Below are positions 1 to 7,998 of a stretch of 64,000 nucleotides of DNA, in pieces (position 1 is the first letter of the stretch; the number at the start of each line of letters is the position of its first letter). Both the position numbers and the translations under genes were made by a program. The notes under the pieces were generated by a model. That model was not told the origin of the DNA, did no database searches, and was given only the letters and a program-made list of their open reading frames with translations. Source of the DNA: JASHPR01 sp963749145 (GTDB lineage Bacteria > Actinomycetota > Actinomycetes > Streptosporangiales > Streptosporangiaceae); the NCBI GenBank assembly GCA_963749145.1, contig CAVVLN010000004.1:1364001-1428000 (forward strand), given 5' to 3'.

Positions 1-1540
1 CGTTTTCTATTTCCGCGAGCAGTTTGCGCGTCTCGTCGATGGTCTCCAGGATGGCCCGGCAGAACTCGGGCGGCAGCACCCCGTACTCGCCCTTGATCTC
101 CACCAGGCGGGCGATCGCCTCGTAGGAAACGTCCTGCAGTTCGCGCCGGGTCAGCCAGTTTGTCTCGTAGTTGAGCCGCCGGTACCACAGCGGCTCCACC
201 AGGGCCTGGCGGTGCTCCTCGAGCGTGCGGTGGAAGATGCGGTAGCCATGCTGCTCCGGCTCCTCGAAGAACCGGCACCCGGGGTCGAGGAACGGCACCA
301 TCGGGCAGATGAGCGGCAGCGCGGCCCAGCCGCCGAACTTGCGGATCAGCCGCTCTGAGTACGCGATCGTGTCCATGACCGACTGCCGGTCCTGGTACGG
401 CATGCCGATGAAGAACCAGATCATGACGCCCTTGACGCCAGCGTCGAGGGCGCGGGGGATCCACTCCTCCATTTGCTCCATGGTGTAGGTCCCGCGGCCC
501 GCCGCCGCGCTTATCTTCATGTCGTGGGATTCCGGCGAGAGCATGATGTAGGACGACGTCGACTCGCCCATCTTCTTGAGCGTGTCGGGCGGCGTCAGCC
601 GGAACTGCTCGAACGAGACGCTGCTGTAGCCGATCTCTTTCACGGCGTCGAGATACTGGTGCAGCCGCCCCTTGTTCTCGGAATAGCACTGCAGCGCGTA
701 TATCGAGGTCCGTTTCGCCGCCTCCCGCATCGTGCGGAGCTCTTCGATGACGAGATCGTTGTCCTTCTGGATGAGGGTCTTCTGGACACCCATGATGTTG
801 CGGTAGGCGAACTTTGAGCCGCCGCACCAGCCGCAGTCATGCGCGCAGCCGGTGTTGGGCAGCGTCATGATGAGCTTGGATACCGACGGCCCCGCGCTGG
901 CCGTCTCCCGGTAGTACGACCAGTCGCCCTGCGCGTCGTTGTAGCGGGTGGCTGGCTTGTGCGTGAAGCCGGTGGCCTGGACCTCGCCGCCCGTCTTGTA
1001 CAGCAGGTTCGGGATGGCGCGGAAGTCCCTGCTGCCGCGGCGGACCCGGGCGACCAGTTCGGTGACCGGCACGAGGGTGTCGTAACCCTGGATGACGATG
1101 TCAACGCTCGGGTACTCGATGAGCTGGCTGGCATAGTAGGTCGCCGAGATGCCGCCGAAGACGGTCAGCGCGTCCGGCCGGACCTCCTTCAGGAGGGCGG
1201 CGAGCTCGATGGCGCCGTGGCATTGCGTCATCCAGTGCAGGTCGAACCCGAAGATCGGCGCTTCCAGGCGGCCGAGCAGCCGTCTGACATCCAGGTCGGG
1301 ATGCATGAGCATCAGTGAGGCGACATTCACGATCTTCGCGTCGAATCCGTGGTCGGCCAGCCGCTGCTTGATCGAGAACCAGCCGATCGGGTACATCTCA
1401 TAGATCGAGGTGACGTTGACGCTGTCGCTGTCGCTCAGGTAGGCGAACAGCATGTCGTCGCGCTCGCGGAAGTCATAGACGCTGGGCGCGTGCAGCAGGA
1501 AGAGGTCCGCCTCGAGCCGCGACGCTATCTGCTGATCCAT
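1..1540 (-). CDS. B12-binding domain radical SAM enzyme (3' end outside window)
   Basis: About 513 codons are visible from the ATG; the frame is still open at the left edge, so the C-terminus is missing. The N-terminal ~180 residues look like a cobalamin-binding Rossmann domain (DLHWM, TVFGGISATYY, VIQGYD). A radical SAM barrel follows with the 4Fe-4S motif CAHDCGWC (Cys-x3-Cys-x2-Cys) near residues 229-236. Enzymes of this architecture usually methylate or rearrange unactivated carbon using SAM and B12. It is the last gene seen in the minus-strand operon, 13 bp after the acyltransferase stop, with a GGAG ribosome-binding site. A tailoring role in the cluster is inferred; the substrate is unknown. 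Confidence 0.85.
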   Translation of the reverse strand, partial: MDQQIASRLEADLFLLHAPSVYDFRERDDMLFAYLSDSDSVNVTSIYEMYPIGWFSIKQRLADHGFDAKIVNVASLMLMHPDLDVRRLLGRLEAPIFGFDLHWMTQCHGAIELAALLKEVRPDALTVFGGISATYYASQLIEYPSVDIVIQGYDTLVPVTELVARVRRGSRDFRAIPNLLYKTGGEVQATGFTHKPATRYNDAQGDWSYYRETASAGPSVSKLIMTLPNTGCAHDCGWCGGSKFAYRNIMGVQKTLIQKDNDLVIEELRTMREAAKRTSIYALQCYSENKGRLHQYLDAVKEIGYSSVSFEQFRLTPPDTLKKMGESTSSYIMLSPESHDMKISAAAGRGTYTMEQMEEWIPRALDAGVKGVMIWFFIGMPYQDRQSVMDTIAYSERLIRKFGGWAALPLICPMVPFLDPGCRFFEEPEQHGYRIFHRTLEEHRQALVEPLWYRRLNYETNWLTRRELQDVSYEAIARLVEIKGEYGVLPPEFCRAILETIDETRKLLAEIEN

Positions 1541-1553
1541 GGTGCGGGATCTC

Positions 1554-2585
1554 CTATCTCGCTGCCTGAGCGAGCGAGTCGAGGGCGGGCCGTACCGACG
1601 GGATCGCGGCCGGCGACCGGTCCTGCTCGGCCGGGACCAGCCCGAGATGGGCCAGATCGGCCAAGCTCGCCCAGTAGGCCCAGTGGGCCGGGCTCCGCCG
1701 GATGGCCGCGCTCACCCCGGCGGCGCAGTGCTCGAACGCCGTGACCGTCTCTCCGGCCACCGGCACCGGCGCGGAGATTTCCAGCACCTGGTGGCGGTAG
1801 TCAGACGACCGGTACAGGAAGGACATGAGCACCGGAGCGCCGGTCACCTGGGCGAGGGTCACGACCCCGGGCACGAGCCCGGCCTTTCCGTTCAGGAAGG
1901 GAACGTTGACGGTGCGGGCCTCGTCGCTGTCCAGCGGCGGCGCGTCGATCGAGATCGTCACCACCTCATTGGCGCGCAGCGCCGAAGCCGCCAGGGCCGC
2001 GACCTCCAGCCGGCCGGGCCACGGCTCGATGTTCGGCCGCTGCCGGTGGCGCCGCACCCGCCGGGCGAGCACCAGGTCCCAGAACCGCCGCTCGGCGGAG
2101 GAAAGGCTGGCCGTGTATTTGTACTGCCAGCGCCCGATGGTGGTGAGCGGGAAGCCGCTGGTGTGCAGCACCGAGAACGCGCTGTTGTAGGAGCCGAAGT
2201 GGGCGCAGCAGAGGATGGCGCCCTTGCCCGCGGCCAGCGCGGCCTCCAGGTGCTCCCGCCCCTGGATCTCGACCAGCCGCCGCAGCGGCCGCGCCCGGTG
2301 CCGCAGCCGCATCACGTCGAGCACCTCGCAGGAGGCGAACCGGAACCAGTCCCGGGTCACCTGCCGCGCCGCCGCCCGGCCGAGCTCGCTCCCGAGCACC
2401 TGCCGCAGGTTGCGGGCCAGCTCGGTGCGCTTGCCGACCTGCCGCCGGTACAGCCAGTCGCCGCGCCAGCAGGCGATGCGGTAGCCGATGGCGGCGGGCA
2501 GGCGGGCCAGGACCGGCGCGGCCGCCGCCCAGTAGGTGACGCCTTCCAGGTGGCGCAGCAGCCTCTCCGCGCGGCTGTCACCCAT
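1554..2585 (-). CDS. LpxL/HtrB-type lysophospholipid acyltransferase family protein
   Basis: A 343-residue protein of the LPLAT superfamily. The AHFGSYNSA segment near residue 127 matches the family H-x4-(D/N) catalytic box, and the ISIDAPPL and NVPFLNGKAG segments fit the later substrate-binding blocks of LpxL/PatA-like enzymes. These enzymes move an acyl group from a carrier (ACP or CoA) to a hydroxyl or amine at the membrane. Its start overlaps the carrier-protein stop by 8 bp, which implies translational coupling and makes the neighbouring carrier a plausible acyl or aminoacyl donor (inference). An ordinary phospholipid acyltransferase is less likely given this position. Confidence 0.8.
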   Translation of the reverse strand: MGDSRAERLLRHLEGVTYWAAAAPVLARLPAAIGYRIACWRGDWLYRRQVGKRTELARNLRQVLGSELGRAAARQVTRDWFRFASCEVLDVMRLRHRARPLRRLVEIQGREHLEAALAAGKGAILCCAHFGSYNSAFSVLHTSGFPLTTIGRWQYKYTASLSSAERRFWDLVLARRVRRHRQRPNIEPWPGRLEVAALAASALRANEVVTISIDAPPLDSDEARTVNVPFLNGKAGLVPGVVTLAQVTGAPVLMSFLYRSSDYRHQVLEISAPVPVAGETVTAFEHCAAGVSAAIRRSPAHWAYWASLADLAHLGLVPAEQDRSPAAIPSVRPALDSLAQAAR

Positions 2586-2841
2586 GCGCGGCCTCCTGCC
2601 TTCCGGGCTGCCGGGCGCGCACGTAGGCGCAGATCGCGTCCACGCTGGCGAAATTGTCCGGGAGCAGATCCGCGTCGCCGACGGCGATCCCGAACCGCTC
2701 TTCCAGGAAGACCACCATCCGCAGCAGGCTCAGCGAATCGAGGATGCCCGCCTCCAGCAGTGATGTGTCGTCCGCCAGCGGCAGCAGCGCCGGGTCACGG
2801 ACGAATTCCCGGCTGATGTATTCATTGATGACCGTCTCCAC
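2578..2841 (-). CDS. Stand-alone acyl/peptidyl carrier protein
   Basis: An 87-residue single carrier domain. The phosphopantetheine site is Ser36 in the segment AGILDSLSLL, with the usual acidic helix and the FGI(A)V.D motif after it. Stand-alone carriers like this tether an amino acid loaded by a free-standing adenylation enzyme so that a dehydrogenase or acyltransferase can act on it. It sits between the adenylation gene and the acyltransferase and overlaps the latter. The DSL motif and the company it keeps fit PltL/RedO-like carriers, but the cargo cannot be read from the sequence. Confidence 0.88.
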   Translation of the reverse strand: METVINEYISREFVRDPALLPLADDTSLLEAGILDSLSLLRMVVFLEERFGIAVGDADLLPDNFASVDAICAYVRARQPGRQEAAHG

Positions 2842-2869
2842 CTGAGCAACTCCCTTCTGTGTGTGTCGG

Positions 2870-4462
2870 CTAATGTCCGGTTCGCCGGCTGGCTCCGGCT
2901 GGTTCCGGTTCGTGCTGTTCGGCGGCCAGGCCGGCCCGGTCGACCTTGCCGGTCGAGGTTCTCGGCAGCGCCTCGCGGAAGTCGACGACGTCGGGCACCA
3001 TGTAGCCCGGCAGCCACTGCCGGCAGTGGTCCAGCACGTCCTCGCGGGTGAGATCGGCGGCCCCGCCCACCTCCCCTTCTCCCTTCACCGTGGTGACGAC
3101 CGCGCTAAGGCGGCTGCCGAGCAGCTCATCCGGCACCGGCAGCACCGCCGCCTCGCGGATGGCCGGATGCCGGTACAGCGCGGCTTCCACCTCGCCCAGC
3201 TCCACCCGGTAGCCGCGGATCTTCACCATGCTGTCCAGGCGGCCCAGGTAGGCGTAGTTCCCGTCCGGCTCCAGGGTCACCAGGTCGCCGGTCCGGTACA
3301 CGACCTCGTCCCGGGGCCCGTGCAGCGGGCTGGGCCCGAGCACCTCGCTGGTCTTGGCCGGCTGCCGCCAGTACCCGCACATCAGCGACGGGCCGCGCAC
3401 GTACAGCTCGCCCTCTTCGCCCGGCTCGGACACCCGGCCGCCCTCGCTGGTGACCGCGAACACCTCGGTGTTGGCGATGGCCTGGCCGATCGGCACCGGG
3501 CCGGCGTCGGCCCCGCCCGCGGGCACCTCGAAGGCCGTGCACACGTTGGTCTCGGTCGGCCCGTACCAGTTGAGGTAGCGGGGGTGCGGCAGCTCCTCCA
3601 TCAGCCGGGTGAGGTGCTTGGGCGGGAACACCTCCCCGGCGAAGATCACCACCCGCAGGCCCGACAGGTCGAACCGCCGCAGCCCGCCGTAGCTGGCGAG
3701 CAGCGTGAGCACCGACGGGACCGAGTACCAGACCGAGATCCGCTCGGCGTCCAGCCACTTCGCGATCGATACCGGGAACGTGGCGGCCCCGTCGGGCAGC
3801 ACGCACATGCAGGCGGCGGCGCGGCAGGCGGCGAAGACGTCGAAGACCGACAGGTCGAAGTGCAGCGGCGCGGGGCTGCAGACGCGGTCCTGCTCGCTGA
3901 GCCCGGCCGCGGCCGCGGCCCACTCCACGAACGTGAGCGAGTTGCGGTGGGAGATCATCACCCCTTTCGGGGTGCCGGTCGATCCCGACGTGTACAGGAT
4001 GTACGCGAGGTCGGTCTCGATCGACCTTTCCTCCGCCAGCGGCTCATCCGGTTCTGCCGCCACCGCGGGGGCGCTGGCCGCCAGCACGCGCAGTCCGGGA
4101 ACGCCGTCGGCCAGGGCGGCCGCCTGGCCCGCCGTGGCCTCGTCCGCGACGATCACGGCCGCGCCGCTGTCGCGCAGCACGTAGCCGAGCCGCTCGGCGG
4201 GCGCCTTCGTGTCGAGCGGCACGTAGCAGGCCCCGGCCTTCAGCGCGCCGTACACCGCGACCACCGAGGCGGCCGACTTGGGGATGAGCACCGCCACCCG
4301 GTCGCCGGGCGCCACGCCCAGGCGCAGCAGGGCCCGGGCCATCTTGTTGCTCAGCTGGTCCAGTTCCTGGTAGCTGAGCGTGGAGCCCTCCGACGCCACC
4401 GCCGGGCGGCCAGGCTGCCGCGCCGCGGCCTCGGTCAGCAGTTGCTGCAGCAGATACACCAT
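2870..4462 (-). CDS. Stand-alone amino acid adenylation enzyme
   Basis: A 530-residue ANL-superfamily enzyme with recognisable core motifs: YTSGSTGTPKGV (A3), HFDLSVFDVF (A4), GPTETNVC (A5), YRTGDLV (A7), GRLDSMVKIRGYRVELGEVE (A8) and the catalytic lysine in STGKVDR (A10). It activates a carboxylic acid, probably an amino acid, as the adenylate and loads the adjacent carrier protein. No condensation, carrier or thioesterase domain is fused, as in PltF/RedM-type L-prolyl ligases. Proline is a guess from gene context only; the specificity pocket was not decoded. It lies 28 bp upstream of the carrier gene, with an AAGGGAAG Shine-Dalgarno sequence before the ATG. Confidence 0.88.
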   Translation of the reverse strand: MVYLLQQLLTEAAARQPGRPAVASEGSTLSYQELDQLSNKMARALLRLGVAPGDRVAVLIPKSAASVVAVYGALKAGACYVPLDTKAPAERLGYVLRDSGAAVIVADEATAGQAAALADGVPGLRVLAASAPAVAAEPDEPLAEERSIETDLAYILYTSGSTGTPKGVMISHRNSLTFVEWAAAAAGLSEQDRVCSPAPLHFDLSVFDVFAACRAAACMCVLPDGAATFPVSIAKWLDAERISVWYSVPSVLTLLASYGGLRRFDLSGLRVVIFAGEVFPPKHLTRLMEELPHPRYLNWYGPTETNVCTAFEVPAGGADAGPVPIGQAIANTEVFAVTSEGGRVSEPGEEGELYVRGPSLMCGYWRQPAKTSEVLGPSPLHGPRDEVVYRTGDLVTLEPDGNYAYLGRLDSMVKIRGYRVELGEVEAALYRHPAIREAAVLPVPDELLGSRLSAVVTTVKGEGEVGGAADLTREDVLDHCRQWLPGYMVPDVVDFREALPRTSTGKVDRAGLAAEQHEPEPAGASRRTGH

Positions 4463-4515
4463 CGCGCTTCCCTTCTGGTTGCCCCCGTCACGGCCGGCCC
4501 GGCCGCCTTCCGGAT

Positions 4516-5661
4516 CTACAGGCCCAGCATCCGGGCGATGACCACCCGCTGGATCTCCGACGTGCCCGAGTAGATCGTGCTGGCGACCGCGTCACGCAGG
4601 TCGCGCTCGATCCCCGCTTCCTTCATGTAGCCCATTCCCCCGTGGGTCTGGATCGCGTCCTGGCTGGACCGCACCCACGCCTCGCTGGTGAACAGCTTCG
4701 CGGCCGCCGCCTCCGCCGGCGCGGACCTGCCTTGCTGCTTGAGCCAGGCGACCTGGTAGATCAGCAGCCGGGCCGCCTCCAGCCGCACGTACATGTCGGC
4801 CAGCTTGCCGGCCACGGCCTGGAAACTCCCGATGGGCTGGCCGAACTGCTCGCGGGTGCGCGCGTACTGCACGCACGCGTCGAGCTGGCGCCGCATCGCG
4901 CCGACGGCGCTGGCGAACAGGCAGCTCCGTTCCCATTCCATGGACGAGTTGAAGATGGCCATCCCGGCTCCCTCGGGCCCGAGCCGGCTCGCCGCGGGAA
5001 CGAGGCAGTCGGTCAGCGCGACCTCGCCCATCGGCGAGGTCCGCAGGCCCATCTTCTCGAAGCCGCCGCTGATGGTGAGCCCAGGCGTCGTGGCGTCGAC
5101 GAGGAACGCGGACAGGCCCCCGAGCCCGGGGCGGTCCGCCACGGCGGCGTACACCAGCAGCACGTCGGCGACGGGCGCGTTGGTGATGTAGTGCTTGGTC
5201 CCGTTCAGCAGGTAATGCTCACCCCGCCGCTCGGCGCGGGTGCGCATGCTCAGCGCGTCGGAGCCGGAGCCGGGCTCGGTCATCGCGTGCCCGCCGATGA
5301 TGTCCCCGGACACCATCGGCGGCAGGTACGCCTGCTGCTGGGCCAGGGTGCCGAACGTTACCAGCGGCAGCTGCACGCTCCACATCTGCGCGTTGAGGGA
5401 GAACAGCAGCCCGTTGTCCTGGCACCCGTATCCAAGGGCCTCCATGACCAGCGCGGCCGTCAGCGGGTCGCTGCCGGCGCCGCCCAGGTCGGCCGGGATC
5501 GGCAGGCCCTGGATCCCGAACTTGGCACACGCCCGCCACGCGTCCCGCGGGAACTCGCCTGCGTCCTCGCGCTTGGCCAGGTCCTGGTTGAGCTCCCGGC
5601 GGGCGAACGCGAGCGCCGCCTCGGTCAGCTCGCGCTGCTCGTCGCTCAGTGAGAAGTCCAC
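4516..5661 (-). CDS. Acyl-CoA dehydrogenase-type oxidase acting on carrier-bound substrate (PltE/RedW-like)
   Basis: A flavoprotein of the acyl-CoA dehydrogenase fold, 381 residues from a GTG start preceded by GGAGGCGAC; the open frame extends further upstream but lacks a ribosome site there. Family landmarks are MTEPGSGSD (127-135), the FAD-binding RTREQFGQPIGSFQ and GGMGYMKEAG. The usual C-terminal catalytic Glu (IYEGTxE) is Ser here (IYSGTSE). A Glu at position 244 (MEWERS) lies where isovaleryl-CoA dehydrogenase and, as I recall, PltE keep their base. With the adjacent adenylation and carrier genes this supports oxidation of an aminoacyl-S-carrier. Its start overlaps the GatD-like stop by 16 bp. 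Confidence 0.85.
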   Translation of the reverse strand: MDFSLSDEQRELTEAALAFARRELNQDLAKREDAGEFPRDAWRACAKFGIQGLPIPADLGGAGSDPLTAALVMEALGYGCQDNGLLFSLNAQMWSVQLPLVTFGTLAQQQAYLPPMVSGDIIGGHAMTEPGSGSDALSMRTRAERRGEHYLLNGTKHYITNAPVADVLLVYAAVADRPGLGGLSAFLVDATTPGLTISGGFEKMGLRTSPMGEVALTDCLVPAASRLGPEGAGMAIFNSSMEWERSCLFASAVGAMRRQLDACVQYARTREQFGQPIGSFQAVAGKLADMYVRLEAARLLIYQVAWLKQQGRSAPAEAAAAKLFTSEAWVRSSQDAIQTHGGMGYMKEAGIERDLRDAVASTIYSGTSEIQRVVIARMLGL

Positions 5662-6503
5662 GTCGCCTCCTTGTCTAGGGCCCCGGTGACCGCGGCCCGC
5701 GACGGCCGCCCGATCCCGGACACGGCCGCCGCAGCCGACCGCCACTTCCCGGCCGGCCGCCGGGCCAGGCGGAGCGCGGCCGCGTGCGCGTGCGCCTCCG
5801 CCTGATCCGTGAGCGGAGCCAGCGGGCCGGCATCGGCGTAGCGGCGCGCGAGCGCCCGGGAGATCAGGTGGTCAGCCAGCCACGGGTTCTTGGGGAGTAC
5901 CGGCCCGTGCAGGTAAGTGGCGTATACCTCCCGGTAGCGAGCGCCTTCGGTGCCGTCCTCCCCGTTGTTGCCGGCCCCGGCGATGACCCGCCCGAGCGGC
6001 TTGGCGCCGCGGCCCAGGTAGGTGCGCCCGCTGTGGTTCTCGAACCCCGTCAGCTGATTGCGCTGGCCAGAGCCCAGATCGCAGTCGACCGCCACGTGCC
6101 CGATGAAGCGGGTCGGGCCGGCTTCGGTGACCACGTCCAGCACCTCCAGGCCCGGTATCGGCTCCCCGTCGGCCGGTACGTAGTGCCGGCCCAGAAGCTG
6201 GTAGCCGGCGCACACGGCCAGGACAACGGCGTCGGCCTCGATCGCCTCCCGGAGCGGGCCGGCCTTCGCCGCGAGGTCGCGCGCCGCCGCGGTCATCTCC
6301 CGGTCCTGGCCGCCGTGCAGCAGGATCAGGTCGGCCTGCGCGAGGTCAGCGACTTCTCCCACGTCGGCCTCGGTCACGCTGTAGCGGATTCCGCGCCAGG
6401 CGCAGCGCTGGGTGACGGCGAACAGGTTTCCCCTGTCCCCGGCCACGCTGAGCAGCCTCGGATAGAGGTAGCAGATGCGGACCGATACCGGAGCCGGTGT
6501 CAT
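5646..6503 (-). CDS. GatD-like glutamine amidotransferase (CobB/CobQ class), catalytic residues intact
   Basis: A 285-residue class I-like glutaminase of the type that partners MurT in lipid II amidation. The nucleophile Cys98 lies in LAVCAGYQLLG and the catalytic His199 in ATYLHGPVLPKNP; the GFENHSGRTYLG and AGNNGEDG signatures are also present. It would hydrolyse glutamine and pass ammonia to the MurT-like ligase encoded 4 bp upstream. Placement inside an adenylation/carrier operon is unusual. It could amidate a biosynthetic intermediate, or modify the producer's own peptidoglycan as self-protection; the sequence cannot decide. A longer C-terminal tail (after ~250) than the S. aureus protein is seen. 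Confidence 0.85.
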   Translation of the reverse strand: MTPAPVSVRICYLYPRLLSVAGDRGNLFAVTQRCAWRGIRYSVTEADVGEVADLAQADLILLHGGQDREMTAAARDLAAKAGPLREAIEADAVVLAVCAGYQLLGRHYVPADGEPIPGLEVLDVVTEAGPTRFIGHVAVDCDLGSGQRNQLTGFENHSGRTYLGRGAKPLGRVIAGAGNNGEDGTEGARYREVYATYLHGPVLPKNPWLADHLISRALARRYADAGPLAPLTDQAEAHAHAAALRLARRPAGKWRSAAAAVSGIGRPSRAAVTGALDKEATWTSH

Positions 6504-6507
6504 GTCG

Positions 6508-7998
6508 TCATTCCTCCCACGACGGCCGCACCCACCCGCGGCGCTGCATGATGCCGCGAAGCTCGCGCATAGGGGTGTAGCCAGCGAAGATGTACAGCGG
6601 CTCGCCCGGCGGCGTCCCGGTCAGCGCCGCGTCCAGGGCCGCCAGGCGGCCGGGGAGCACCTGCGTGGCCTCCGGGCGGGCCCCCGCGTACTTGAATCGC
6701 AGCCAGACCTCCTCGGCCCGGGTGCCGCTGGCGACCAGGCTCGCTAGCTGGGGCACCAGCTGCTCCAGTTCCACGTCCCAGAGCCAGGCGAAGTCCTCCC
6801 CGTCGACCACGGTGTTGCTGTGCGCCGCCAGGACGTGCTTGCGGCCGGGCCGCCCCAGCACCTCCCGGAGCATCGCGTTGTAGGCCGTCGGGTTCTTGAC
6901 GAAGGCGAGCACCACGCGCCGGTCGCCGGCCTGGATCTCCTCCAGGCGGCCGAACGCCGGGCGCAGGCCGGCCATGGCGCCCCGCGCCTCGGCGGGCGCC
7001 AGCGGGCGCGGCAGCGACAGCGCGATCTCCCCGGCGAGCGCGGCGGCCGCGTTGTACACGTTGTGCACCCCGGGCAGCGGCACCCGCAGCGCGAAGGTTC
7101 CCGCGGGTGTTTCCGCGGCGATCTCGGATCCCGCTTCCCGGAGGGTCCGGACCGCGGTCACCGCCACGTCCAGCCGCGGCCTGGTGTTCCCGCACGCCGG
7201 GCAGTGGTAATCACCCAGGTGGGAGAGGTAGACGGCGCGGTAGCTCAGCAGGTGCTGGCAGTGCACGCAGCGGATGGTGTCCGCGGCATGCTCGGGCACC
7301 GGCGAGCCGGCGCTTCCGGCCCGGCCGCCCCGGGCCTGCTGGATGCCGTAGTACAGGCGGCGAGCGCGCGCCCCCGGGGCCAGGCTGGCCACCAGCGGGT
7401 CGTCACCGTTGAGCACCACCGTGGCCGACGCGGGCAGTGCCTCGATGACTTCCTCCAGCTTTCTCGCCATCGCGTACAGCTCCCCGAACCGGTCCAGCTG
7501 GTCGCGGAAGATGTTGGTGATCAGTAGCGTGTCCAGGTCCACGTCCGACGCCACCAGCCGTACCGTCGCCTCGTCTACCTCCAGCAGGAGCAGCTGCGCG
7601 TCCATCCGGCCGCGCAGGTCGGTCCCGCGGACGGCGGCCGAGATCACTCCCTGCAGCAGGTTGGAGCCGGACCGGTTCTGGGTGACCCGCAGGCCCGCGG
7701 CCTCCGCCAGGGCGGCGAGCATGCGGCAGGTTGTCGTCTTGCCGTTGCTCCCCGTGACGACTACCGTGCGGGCATCGCTCGCGGCCGCGGCCTTCTGCAG
7801 GACGCGGGGGTCGATCCGGCGGGCGACCATGCCCGGGAAGCTCGTCCCGCCGCCGGCCCTCAGCATCCGCGACGCGGTCCCCGCCGCCTTGCCCCCGGCC
7901 AGCGCGATCCTCAGCCGCGCCTGAGCCGAGCGGGTGACGGGCGGCCGCCTGCACCGGGCCGGGCCGGCGGCTGGCTGGCTACGATGCGCATCTGACAT
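6508..7998 (-). CDS. MurT-like Mur ligase family protein (cluster copy)
   Basis: A 496-residue Mur ligase with the DUF1727-type C-terminal domain of MurT. The ATP P-loop GSNGKTTT is at 83-90. The inserted zinc ribbon uses Cys244, Cys247, Cys266 and Cys269. A KNP motif and the acidic block DFAWLWDVELE are present near the C-terminus. MurT activates a carboxylate with ATP and receives ammonia from GatD to make an amide. Compared with the usual MurT blocks (LAKNPAG, NDxxADGxDVSW) the cluster copy reads FVKNPTAYN and SNTVVDGEDFAW, which hints at a different substrate (inference). Its start overlaps the decarboxylase stop by 20 bp. Confidence 0.85.
   Translation of the reverse strand: MSDAHRSQPAAGPARCRRPPVTRSAQARLRIALAGGKAAGTASRMLRAGGGTSFPGMVARRIDPRVLQKAAAASDARTVVVTGSNGKTTTCRMLAALAEAAGLRVTQNRSGSNLLQGVISAAVRGTDLRGRMDAQLLLLEVDEATVRLVASDVDLDTLLITNIFRDQLDRFGELYAMARKLEEVIEALPASATVVLNGDDPLVASLAPGARARRLYYGIQQARGGRAGSAGSPVPEHAADTIRCVHCQHLLSYRAVYLSHLGDYHCPACGNTRPRLDVAVTAVRTLREAGSEIAAETPAGTFALRVPLPGVHNVYNAAAALAGEIALSLPRPLAPAEARGAMAGLRPAFGRLEEIQAGDRRVVLAFVKNPTAYNAMLREVLGRPGRKHVLAAHSNTVVDGEDFAWLWDVELEQLVPQLASLVASGTRAEEVWLRFKYAGARPEATQVLPGRLAALDAALTGTPPGEPLYIFAGYTPMRELRGIMQRRGWVRPSWEE

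Noticed and set aside
2861..4573. Very long open frame on the plus strand antisense to the adenylation gene
   Set aside because: It is the mirror of strong GC3 bias in a real minus-strand gene; its translation is Arg/Gly/His-rich without motifs. Similar antisense frames elsewhere were dismissed for the same reason.
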